Positions 45,940 through 53,917 of a stretch of 64,000 bases of DNA are shown one piece after another. A program made the translations under genes and the position numbers. Where the stretch lies: contig NZ_MIJY01000012.1 in NCBI RefSeq assembly GCF_001730305.1, positions 62,001-126,000 on the forward strand, read 5' to 3'. The notes beneath the pieces are model-generated. The model was not told where the DNA came from. It was given only the letters and a program-made list of their open reading frames with translations, and ran no database searches. The DNA comes from Enterococcus termitis (lineage in GTDB: Bacteria; Bacillota; Bacilli; Lactobacillales; Enterococcaceae). Position 1 is the stretch's first letter. Each line of letters begins with the position of its first letter.

Positions 45940-45987
45940 AATACAGAGAAAATCAGCGTAACAAACAGCTATGACTTTCTCTGTATT
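45940..45987 (-). terminator. Terminator of the opp operon
   Basis: AATACAGAGAAA pairs perfectly with TTTCTCTGTATT around a 24-base loop, just past the oppA stop. The following T run is poor, so efficiency is uncertain. Confidence 0.55.
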
Positions 45988-45993
45988 TTACAT

Positions 45994-47772
45994 TTATCTT
46001 GTTTCTGATGTTAATTCAATATCATAATAATCTTTAGTATCTTCATAGTTCCAAGTGAAAGATTTTACACGGTTATTGATCGGCATAATTTCATTACGAT
46101 ACAATGTTGGAATAACAGAGGCCTGTTCAAACATATATTTTTGCCACGCATCATATGCTTCCTTACGTTTTGTATCGTCAAATGAAGCGTTTGAGTTGAT
46201 CGCTTTCAATAGCTTATCATTTTCTTCAGAAGTAAAACGAGAGTAGTTGAACGCTGCACTGCGACTATATAATCCTGCTGGAGAAGGTGCACTGTTAACA
46301 CCCCATGCAGCTTGGAAAACATCGATTTCTGGATCATCATTTTTGATTTTATCGTAAAATGCTTGGAAATCAATAAGACGGCCCGTTGCTAATTTAACAT
46401 CTAAACCAATTTTTTTCCATTGTTGTAGATAGTAATCTGCTAAAGGTTGAGCAGTTTCGCCACCTGCCATTGAAGCAAAGTTGATGGTTAATTTTTCACC
46501 CTTAGGATTTTCTCTAAGTCCATCGTCATCTGTATCTTTATACCCAGCGTCATCTAAGATTTTATTTGCCTTATCTAAATCGTATTGATACCCTTTTACA
46601 TCTGTATTATGCAATGTTTTAAAGATTGGTGGAATCAATGTTGTTGCACCGGTACGTAACCCGTTATAGAATTTTTGACCGATTGCATCATTATCCATCG
46701 CATAGCCCATTGCCTGACGTAGTTTCACATCAGCCATTTTTGCATCTGGATTCATGATTGATTCGCCTTTTTCTTTGTCATAAGTACCTAATTTAAACCC
46801 AACATACGTATAAGCTAGTTCTTCGCGCCCTAGCATTTGATAACTTTCCGAATCTTTATAGGTTGGGTAATTATCTGTCGGCATTGAATACACCATATCA
46901 TATTTCTTCGCTTTTATAGCTTCAACGATCGATGCGGTTGGTACGTTTGTGAATACGATTTTATCCAATTTAGGTTTCCCTTGATAGTAATGCTCATTCG
47001 GTAAGTATTCTACTGATTCGCCTGTTACGATTTTACTCATATAATAAGGACCAAATGTTACTGGGTTCTTACGGACGGCATCACTTTTTTCTTGATCTTT
47101 GATTGGAATATCTTTAAAAATGTGTTCTGGCATAGCACTTGTATAAACACCACCATCTAATTGCAGCATGCCTGGGTTCATTTCTTTATATGTTACTTCG
47201 ATTGTTTGATCATCTACTTTTTTGATACCAGATATAGCATCAGCTTTTCCATCATGATATTCATCCATTCCGACAATGTTAGTAAAGTTGTCATCATAAC
47301 GAATTCCTGTGTAGTCTTTATTTCCGATCACTTCATATGGATAAATCAAATCATCAGCGGTTACAGGTTCCCCATCTGACCATTTAATATCTTTTTTCAA
47401 TGTGATTGTTGCTTTTTTATTATCAACATCTATCTCTAGCTTGGCAGCACCATCATCGTTAATAACAAAGTCTTCGTCATAACCAAATAATGGTTCATCA
47501 GAAGGTCTCATATAATGATAATCATAAGAATCTTGATAATATATCTTAGAAAACAACCCTGTAAACTGTGTATCTGAAGCAACAGCTACTTCCAAAGTCC
47601 CACCTTTGATCGCCTCTTTGTCATTTTTTACTTCTAAGGTAAATTTACTGATATCCTCAGTATCTACATTCTTATTGCCTGAATTCGATTTCTTACCTCC
47701 ACCGCATGCAGCTAACGTTACGGCTACCACTGCTGTCAGTGTAATTAAACCCAAAAGTTTTTTACTTTTCAC
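45994..47772 (-). CDS. oppA: Oligopeptide-binding lipoprotein OppA
   Basis: A 592-residue SBP family 5 lipoprotein. The lipobox VTLAAC puts the anchor at Cys23. ITLKKDIKWSDGEPVTADDL near residue 123 is the family signature. It binds peptides outside the membrane and delivers them to OppBC. It is the last gene of a complete oppDFBCA operon, 16 bases after oppC. It differs in sequence and length from the orphan receptor at 15.5-17.1 kb, so the cell has at least two peptide receptors here. Confidence 0.93.
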   Translation of the reverse strand: MKSKKLLGLITLTAVVAVTLAACGGGKKSNSGNKNVDTEDISKFTLEVKNDKEAIKGGTLEVAVASDTQFTGLFSKIYYQDSYDYHYMRPSDEPLFGYDEDFVINDDGAAKLEIDVDNKKATITLKKDIKWSDGEPVTADDLIYPYEVIGNKDYTGIRYDDNFTNIVGMDEYHDGKADAISGIKKVDDQTIEVTYKEMNPGMLQLDGGVYTSAMPEHIFKDIPIKDQEKSDAVRKNPVTFGPYYMSKIVTGESVEYLPNEHYYQGKPKLDKIVFTNVPTASIVEAIKAKKYDMVYSMPTDNYPTYKDSESYQMLGREELAYTYVGFKLGTYDKEKGESIMNPDAKMADVKLRQAMGYAMDNDAIGQKFYNGLRTGATTLIPPIFKTLHNTDVKGYQYDLDKANKILDDAGYKDTDDDGLRENPKGEKLTINFASMAGGETAQPLADYYLQQWKKIGLDVKLATGRLIDFQAFYDKIKNDDPEIDVFQAAWGVNSAPSPAGLYSRSAAFNYSRFTSEENDKLLKAINSNASFDDTKRKEAYDAWQKYMFEQASVIPTLYRNEIMPINNRVKSFTWNYEDTKDYYDIELTSETR

Positions 47773-47788
47773 ATTATTTCCCCCTCTT

Positions 47789-48694
47789 CTAGCCTAAACG
47801 TTGTCTAGCATCTGCTGAACGCTTAAACGCCTGGCCTATATAATTTATACATAACATCATTACTAAAATCAGTGCTGATGCAGGTACCCAAATCCATGTT
47901 TTATTTGCTAAAACATCACCATTGCTGGCATATCCGATCAATGTCCCAAGACTTGGCACATTTGTCGGCAAACCAAAACCTAAGAACGTCAGAGTTGTTT
48001 CAATTCCGATATTTGCCGCAAAATTGATTGTTAAGTTCGTAATAATCAGTGAACTTAAATTCGGCATGATTTCTCGAAACATGATTTTAAAATCACTACT
48101 TCCTAAGGTTTTTGAAGCACTCACATAATCTCTTCTGACTTCAGATAATGTTTTACTTCTGAATAATCGCGCTTTGGCTACCCAATAAAATGCACTCATG
48201 ATCCAAACGAAAGACCATACATTATAATTTGGAATGATTGTAACAAACACAATGACAATCATCATAATCGGTAAAATCATAATAAAATCAACAACACGCA
48301 TCACAGCATTGTCAAACATTCCGCCATAATAACCCGAAACGATACCGATACTTACACCGATAATCGATGTCAAGATCGTAATCGCAAAACCGATCACCAC
48401 AGAATTACGGGCACCAATGATCAGCTGTCCTAGCACATCACGACCGCCTTCGTCTGCTCCCAGTATAAAGTTTCCACCAGGTTCGGCATATTTGTCTAAA
48501 ATACTGACCATCATCACCTTATCTTGATCAGTCAATAGAGCACCAATAAACACAATCAATAAAATGGCTACTAACAATACCAATGAAAAAATGGCTAACT
48601 TATCTTTTTTAAATTCTCTTGCAATCATTCTAAATCCCATCGGGGGGATCGCTTCTGGTACAACGGCTACTGCACTTTCTTTATTTTTATCCAT
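47789..48694 (-). CDS. oppC: Oligopeptide ABC transporter permease OppC
   Basis: A 301-residue permease with six membrane segments. The first lies near residues 34-55, preceded by a cytoplasmic N-terminus, and the EAA-type loop (GSSDFKIMFREIMPNLSSLI, about 198-217) contacts an ATPase subunit. The pore-domain stretch LGADEGGRDVLGQLIIGARN (near residue 78) is typical of OppC/DppC. It is placed between oppB and oppA. Confidence 0.93.
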   Translation of the reverse strand: MDKNKESAVAVVPEAIPPMGFRMIAREFKKDKLAIFSLVLLVAILLIVFIGALLTDQDKVMMVSILDKYAEPGGNFILGADEGGRDVLGQLIIGARNSVVIGFAITILTSIIGVSIGIVSGYYGGMFDNAVMRVVDFIMILPIMMIVIVFVTIIPNYNVWSFVWIMSAFYWVAKARLFRSKTLSEVRRDYVSASKTLGSSDFKIMFREIMPNLSSLIITNLTINFAANIGIETTLTFLGFGLPTNVPSLGTLIGYASNGDVLANKTWIWVPASALILVMMLCINYIGQAFKRSADARQRLG

Positions 48695-48725
48695 TTCGTT
48701 TCTTCCTCTCCTTAAAATTGATTTT

Positions 48726-49688
48726 TTATTGAACTCGAATTCTTGGGTCTACAATACTCATTACAATATCTGAAACCAGATTTCCAATAAGCGTTGCAAC
48801 GCCTAAAATCAATACTAAGGCTGTAATCACTGCATAATCACGCTGTCCGATCGAATCGATAAACAACTTTCCAATCCCTGGATAACCAAAGATTTTTTCT
48901 ATTACTACCGATCCACTGATTAACGCCGTAATCTCGTAACTTAACTGAGAAACAATTGGTAAAGAAGCATTTCTGAAAATATGTCTGGTATACACTTTAT
49001 TTGTTGGTACCCCTTTTGAACGAGCTGTTCGAACATAGTCTAACGACTGAGAGTCAATAACTTCATTACGTAAATATTGAATCGTGATAGCCGTTCCAAG
49101 CAATGCTTGGGAAAGGGCAGGTAAAATCAAATGATAAAACCGATCCCAAATATAAACACCTGTGCCAGGCTCAACGCCGCTGGAAATTGAACCTGTTGTT
49201 GGAAACCAATCCAAACGGTAACCAAAAACAAACAACATAACGAGTGCAAAAATAAATGGCGGCACCGCAAAACTGAAAAAGTTATAGATCACAACAAATT
49301 TATCTAAAATAGAATTTTGATAGCGACCTGATAAAACACCCAATGGTAAAGCAATAGCGTACATGATTACAACCGTTACTAATGAAAGAAGAATCGTATT
49401 CACTGCACGACTGCCAATCAAGGTTGACACTGGCAGTTTAAAAATAAAGCTTTCACCAAAATCGCCATGGAAAACATTAACGATCCAACGAACATATTGT
49501 GTTGTCCAAGGATCATTCAAGCCAGCTGATTCCCGCATTCTTTCTATCACTGCGGGATCTGTATTCGGGTTGATCAATCCCGTAAAAGGATCTCCCGGCA
49601 TCATTTTAGCCAACATAAAAATCAAAACACTCAAAATCAGAATTTGAGGAATCATAAAGAGTACACGTCGTAAAATCGTTTTCCACAT
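48726..49688 (-). CDS. oppB: Oligopeptide ABC transporter permease OppB
   Basis: A 320-residue permease with about six membrane segments. The N-terminal RVLFMIPQILILSVLIFML segment and the AKMMPGDPF stretch are standard for OppB/DppB. The coupling loop lies near residues 200-230 (YVRTARSKGVPTNKVYTRHI). It pairs with OppC to form the channel. Its start overlaps the end of oppF by one base. Confidence 0.93.
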   Translation of the reverse strand: MWKTILRRVLFMIPQILILSVLIFMLAKMMPGDPFTGLINPNTDPAVIERMRESAGLNDPWTTQYVRWIVNVFHGDFGESFIFKLPVSTLIGSRAVNTILLSLVTVVIMYAIALPLGVLSGRYQNSILDKFVVIYNFFSFAVPPFIFALVMLFVFGYRLDWFPTTGSISSGVEPGTGVYIWDRFYHLILPALSQALLGTAITIQYLRNEVIDSQSLDYVRTARSKGVPTNKVYTRHIFRNASLPIVSQLSYEITALISGSVVIEKIFGYPGIGKLFIDSIGQRDYAVITALVLILGVATLIGNLVSDIVMSIVDPRIRVQ

Positions 49689-50632
49689 TAAACTGCACCT
49701 CCATCTTTCAAAGCCACTTGATGTGTCTCACTGATTTTACGTAGATCATACACACGGCCGTTCTGATCATAATATTCACTCTGATCAGCAAGATATTCCT
49801 GCTCCACCTGACGCCTTTGCATTTTATGCTCTTTCCGATGCGCTACATCAATTTTAGGGATAGCAGAAAGCAAGCGTTTCGTATAGATATGCTGCGGATT
49901 GTTATAGATATCCTCACGCGTTCCGATTTCTACAAAACGTCCCTTGTACATGATCGCAATATTGTCACACATATGTTTTACAACTCCTAGATCATGGGAA
50001 ATAAACAGATAACTCAACCCATATTCTTCTTGAATATTTTTCATAAAATTCAAGACCTGAGCCTGAACAGATAGATCCAATGCCGAAACCGGCTCATCTG
50101 CAATGATCAGCTTAGGATTAGTTGCTACCGCTCGTGCAACACCTAAACGCTGACGCTGGCCTCCAGAAAATTCGTGAGGATATTTATACAAGGCATCTTC
50201 CGGCATTCCTACGATATCCAGCAATCCTTTGACCTTTTTCTTTTCTTCTTGATCACTTAAACGCTCAAAATTACGAATGGGTTCCGCAATAATATCTACT
50301 ACTCTTTTTTTAGGATTCAAACTGGACATTGAGTCTTGGAAAATCATTTGAACGTCTTTATTGTATTTCATTGCTTTTCGATTTCGTGCCTTCGTTACAT
50401 CTTGTTCTTGATATAAAATACTGCCGCTAGTCACTTTTTCTAAGCCGACAATCGCTTTTCCTGTTGTTGATTTTCCAGAGCCAGATTCGCCGACTAAACC
50501 ATATGTTTGTCCTTTCTCGATAATGAAATCAACACCATCCACTGCTAATACATGGTCTGTTACCCGATTAAAGAATCCACTTCGGATAGGATAATGAACC
50601 TTTAGGTCTTTGATTTGAATGATTTCTGCCAT
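49688..50632 (-). CDS. oppF: Oligopeptide ABC transporter ATPase OppF
   Basis: A 314-residue ATPase. Walker A GESGSGKST lies near residue 49, the signature FSGGQRQRLGVARAVA near 154 and Walker B LIIADEPVSALD near 174. It has the C-terminal extension of OppF/DppF (about 260-314) but no obvious cysteine cluster. It pairs with OppD. The start shares bases with the oppD stop (TAATG). Confidence 0.93.
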   Translation of the reverse strand: MAEIIQIKDLKVHYPIRSGFFNRVTDHVLAVDGVDFIIEKGQTYGLVGESGSGKSTTGKAIVGLEKVTSGSILYQEQDVTKARNRKAMKYNKDVQMIFQDSMSSLNPKKRVVDIIAEPIRNFERLSDQEEKKKVKGLLDIVGMPEDALYKYPHEFSGGQRQRLGVARAVATNPKLIIADEPVSALDLSVQAQVLNFMKNIQEEYGLSYLFISHDLGVVKHMCDNIAIMYKGRFVEIGTREDIYNNPQHIYTKRLLSAIPKIDVAHRKEHKMQRRQVEQEYLADQSEYYDQNGRVYDLRKISETHQVALKDGGAV

Positions 50633-51639
50633 TAAACTTCCTCCTGCTCATCTCTAAAATGAAAATCCTGATAGCAAGTACAGCGGACAAAATGCCCCTC
50701 TGCCACTTCATGTAAGGCAGGAATCTGTTCATGTGCTTCTGAAGAAATCCAAGGGATTCTAGGAGCAAAACGACAGCCAGTTCTAGGTAGTTTACTTAAC
50801 GAAGGAACCACTCCTTCAATCACATGTAATTGGCTATTTTCAGAATTTTCTTGCGGAATAGACTGCAATAAAGAGCGTGTATAAGGATGCTTAGGATTAC
50901 TGAACAATTCTTCAGCAGTAGCCACCTCAACAAATTGCCCTGCATACATCACAGCAACTTTATCCGCCATTTCTGCCACAACACCTAAATCATGTGTAAT
51001 CAAAATAATTCCCGCTCCAGTCTCCTCTTGCAGGTCTTTCAATAAATCTAAAATTTGCGCTTGGATCGTCACGTCTAATGCTGTTGTCGGCTCATCAGCA
51101 ATAATAATAGCTGGTTTACAAGCAATTGCTATCGCAATAATCACACGTTGCCGCATTCCGCCCGAAAGCTCATGTGGATATTGTTTCCCTACTCGATCTG
51201 GATTAGGAATCCCAACTTGCATCAATAACTCGATCACTCGTGCTTGCTTTTGTTCAGCAGTCATATCTGTATGATAGGTCAGACTTTCTTTGATCTGGTC
51301 TTCAATTCGCATCAACGGATTCAATGCAGACAAAGGATCTTGAAAAATCATCCCAATATCATTGCCGCGAATCTTGTTGTATAACTGTTCGTTAAAGGTC
51401 GTTAAGTTCAACTCTTTATACACAATTTCTCCACTTACTCGAGTATTATTAGGATCATGCAACCCCATAATAGTTGTCGCCAGTGTGCTTTTTCCACATC
51501 CAGACTCACCAACAATTGCTAAAATTTCATTTGCGCCTAACTCAAATGACACATCATCAACTGCATCATAATACGTATCTTTTAAACGAAACGCCGTGTG
51601 CAAATGCTGCACATCTAGTAGTTGATTTCCCTCTTCCAC
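50632..51639 (-). CDS. oppD: Oligopeptide ABC transporter ATPase OppD
   Basis: A 335-residue ATPase. Walker A GESGCGKST lies near residue 43, the signature LSGGMRQRVIIAIAIA near 154 and Walker B IIIADEPTTALD near 174. The oligopeptide/dipeptide C-terminal region (GCRFAPRIPW, CTCYQDFHF) carries cysteines that in relatives bind an iron-sulphur cluster. It starts with GTG at 51639 behind GAGGAGTG and is first gene of the operon. Confidence 0.93.
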   Translation of the reverse strand: MEEGNQLLDVQHLHTAFRLKDTYYDAVDDVSFELGANEILAIVGESGCGKSTLATTIMGLHDPNNTRVSGEIVYKELNLTTFNEQLYNKIRGNDIGMIFQDPLSALNPLMRIEDQIKESLTYHTDMTAEQKQARVIELLMQVGIPNPDRVGKQYPHELSGGMRQRVIIAIAIACKPAIIIADEPTTALDVTIQAQILDLLKDLQEETGAGIILITHDLGVVAEMADKVAVMYAGQFVEVATAEELFSNPKHPYTRSLLQSIPQENSENSQLHVIEGVVPSLSKLPRTGCRFAPRIPWISSEAHEQIPALHEVAEGHFVRCTCYQDFHFRDEQEEV

Positions 51640-51956
51640 ACTGATACACTCCTCTATAATTCTTGTGCTGCTTGATATTTTTAAATTGTATACTAGGTCC
51701 TGTTTTTCTTTTCTAATCTTTTTGTAATCTTTTTAGTTAATTGTATATAACTCTTGAACAAAAATCAACTTTTTGGTTAAAATAAATAATTATAAGGTAA
51801 TCAAAATCCCCCTTATGAATAATAGATATAATTTTCAGTCTAAAGTATATTCAAAAAATGATCATACTACCGAACTACACACTTTTCGCACTATACATCC
51901 TTTGATTTCAGCATGAATACAGTCAATAGCTATTTCGACTATTTTCAAACAAAAAA
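51640..51956. promoter_or_regulatory. Upstream region of the opp operon
   Basis: An AT-rich 317-base gap between acpP and oppD. GTATACAATT (near 51687 on the minus strand) could be an oppD -10 box, with a weak TTAGAA upstream. No T-box core (GGTGGTACC) and no CodY-type site is obvious, in contrast to the oppA-pepT unit. Confidence 0.35.
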
Positions 51957-51986
51957 AAGAAGCAAAACGCTAGCGTTTTGCTTCTT
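51957..51986 (-). terminator. acpP terminator
   Basis: A perfect 15-bp stem AAGAAGCAAAACGC / GCGTTTTGCTTCTT around a TA centre, followed on the minus strand by seven T. Confidence 0.9.
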
Positions 51987-51998
51987 TTCATTTGTTTA

Positions 51999-52238
51999 TT
52001 ATAAGTTATTCATAATATAATCTACAGCGGCACCAACTGTTTCAATCTTCTCTGCATCTTCATCCGAAATTTCTGTACCAAACTCATCTTCAAGCTCTAA
52101 AACAAATTCCATTACACTAATAGAATCTGCATTCAAGTCATCTTTAATGTTTAATTGATCTGTCACTTTTTCAGCATCAATATCAAAGTGGTTTGAGATA
52201 ATCTTCGCTACTTTTTCTAATACTTCTTCACGAGTCAA
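51999..52238 (-). CDS. acpP: Acyl carrier protein
   Basis: A 79-residue acidic helical carrier. Ser39 in NADSISVMEF is the phosphopantetheine site; the motif is DSI instead of the more common DSL. It carries growing acyl chains for fatty acid and phospholipid synthesis and supplies PlsX, whose gene lies 142 bases upstream in the same direction. The start has GTGAATA spacing from a weak AGGAGG-like GAGGTG. Confidence 0.93.
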   Translation of the reverse strand: MTREEVLEKVAKIISNHFDIDAEKVTDQLNIKDDLNADSISVMEFVLELEDEFGTEISDEDAEKIETVGAAVDYIMNNL

Positions 52239-52380
52239 CTGTATTCACCTCCACTGCTTTTGAACAGCGCTTTTCTTTTAGAGTTAAACGCTATGATACA
52301 TTGTACTCACAAATGATCGATTTGTCCATCTTTTTTTGCAATCTTATTACAGAACAGTTGCAATCTGGTTGCGAACGCTC

Positions 52381-53379
52381 TTATTCCTTCGTTTCATAAT
52401 AGCTGACAAGCTGAGGAACAACTTCTGTTTTCAGCATAGTATGAATTTGACGAATCGTATATCGAACAGCTTCTGGACCCGTTGAGCCATGTGTTTTGAT
52501 GACTGGTGCTTTCAATCCAAAGAGTACTGCACCACCATGCTTAGAATAGTCCATTTCACTTTTCATTCCGCGTAACGCATTTTTTAAAAGGAGCGCACCC
52601 ATTTTTCCTTTGACACCCTCTGCTAGAATCGATGATTTTAGAAGTCCCATCATATTTAATGCTGTGCCTTCAATGGATTTTAAAACAGCATTCCCTGTAA
52701 ATCCGTCAGTAACAACCACATCTGCGGCTCCACTCAAAAGGTCACGCGCTTCGACATTCCCGATAAAATGGATTCCTTCTTCCTCTGAAAGCAACTCGAA
52801 AGCTTTTTTCGTCAACTCACTGCCCTTTGTTTCTTCTGTTCCATTGTTTAAAAGTGCAACACGAGGCTTTTGGATATTTCTCACTTTTTCAGCATAAAAA
52901 GAGCCTAATACTGCATATTGAACTAAATGTTCCGGTTTGTTATCGGCATTTGCTCCTAGATCCAGCATATCAAATCCACCATCTGGTTGACCAATTACTG
53001 GTAATGTGGACATCAAGCCTGGACGTTCAACATTTTTGATCCGCCCCACAATAAATAAACCTGCTGCTAATAACGCACCTGTATTCCCGGCAGAAAAAAT
53101 CGCATCCGCTTCACCATTTTTTACTGCTTGAGCAGCTAGAACCATCGAAGCCGTTTTCTTTCGACGGATCGCTTTGACTGGCTCGTCATCACTACTGATT
53201 TTTTCGTCCGTATGGATAATCGTAATATTCGTTTCATCTGTAACATATTTTCTAATTTCAGTTTCTTTTCCATAAAGTAAAAACTCAATATCAGGAAAAT
53301 CCTGTTTAGCAAGCATCACACCTTCAACAATAGCCTGAGGTGCATGATCGCCTCCCATTGCATCAACAGCAATCTTCAT
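52381..53379 (-). CDS. plsX: Acyl-ACP:phosphate acyltransferase PlsX
   Basis: A 332-residue enzyme that makes acyl-phosphate from acyl-ACP for phosphatidic acid synthesis, together with PlsY. The start is [20 protein letters not shown], the standard N-terminus, at 53379 after AGGAGGG; 14 upstream codons are spurious. [20 protein letters not shown] near residue 93 is the conserved core. It is followed by acpP, the usual lipid-synthesis pairing. Confidence 0.95.
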   Translation of the reverse strand: MKIAVDAMGGDHAPQAIVEGVMLAKQDFPDIEFLLYGKETEIRKYVTDETNITIIHTDEKISSDDEPVKAIRRKKTASMVLAAQAVKNGEADAIFSAGNTGALLAAGLFIVGRIKNVERPGLMSTLPVIGQPDGGFDMLDLGANADNKPEHLVQYAVLGSFYAEKVRNIQKPRVALLNNGTEETKGSELTKKAFELLSEEEGIHFIGNVEARDLLSGAADVVVTDGFTGNAVLKSIEGTALNMMGLLKSSILAEGVKGKMGALLLKNALRGMKSEMDYSKHGGAVLFGLKAPVIKTHGSTGPEAVRYTIRQIHTMLKTEVVPQLVSYYETKE

Positions 53380-53428
53380 ATAATAGTCCCTCCTAAATAA
53401 GTACAATAAGTAGTATAACATATAGAAA

Positions 53429-53909
53429 AGCGGAACGAGCCGCTTAGACCTTGAACAAATTAGGAAAATGATGGAAAGATGCTCTTTATCTTTCCAGCAT
53501 TTTATCTATTTGTCGAAAGGTCTGGCTCGTGTAGCTGGATCAAGAAAAGCGGAACGAGCCCGTTTAGTCTCGACTGAAAAATAGGAAATGATGATTGAGA
53601 CGTTCTTTGTCTCACTCCTCATTTATCTTTTTTTCGAGAGACTGGCTTGTGTAGCTAGATTAAAAGAATGGATCAACACTTTCTTCGAAAGTCTTGTACT
53701 GTTCAACATCAAATCATTCCATTCTTTGTATTTCTCAGCAAAAGCGGAACAAAGCGTTTAGCTCTCTTGAAAATTAGGAATCTGGCACTGAAATGCTCTT
53801 TGTTTCATTGACAGATTATCTATTTTCCTTGAGAATTGCTTTGTGCAGCTAGATCAAAAAAATGGATCAACACTTTCTTCGAAAGTCTTGTACTGTTCAA
53901 CATACCAGC
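53429..53909 (+). repeat. Array of three covarying hairpin repeats between recG and plsX
   Basis: Units begin near 53429, 53546 and 53741. Outer arms pair within each copy: ACGAGCC/GGCTCGT, ACGAGCC/GGCTTGT and ACAAAGC/GCTTTGT. Second stems are AGACCTT/AAGGTCT and AGTCTCG/CGAGAGACT. Tips are AAAGAT/ATCTTT, GAGAC/GTCTC and GAAAT/GTTTC. Interposed AATGGATCAACACTTTCTTC repeats occupy 53668-53740 and 53861-53909. Confidence 0.85.
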
Positions 53910-53917
53910 TAAATTTA

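Noticed and set aside
51640-51998. T-box upstream of the oppDFBCA operon
   Set aside because: No GGTGGTACC-type core or specifier stem is visible, unlike the two T-box leaders at 13.9 and 17.5 kb.
27360-53909. CRISPR array
   Set aside because: Repeat units are about 120 nt, diverged and structured, without constant short repeats or unique spacers, and no cas genes are present.
27360-53909. Insertion sequences or MITEs of a known IS
   Set aside because: No transposase is encoded in the window. The repeats lack exact terminal inverted repeats with target duplications that I could identify, although an in-trans mobile origin remains possible.
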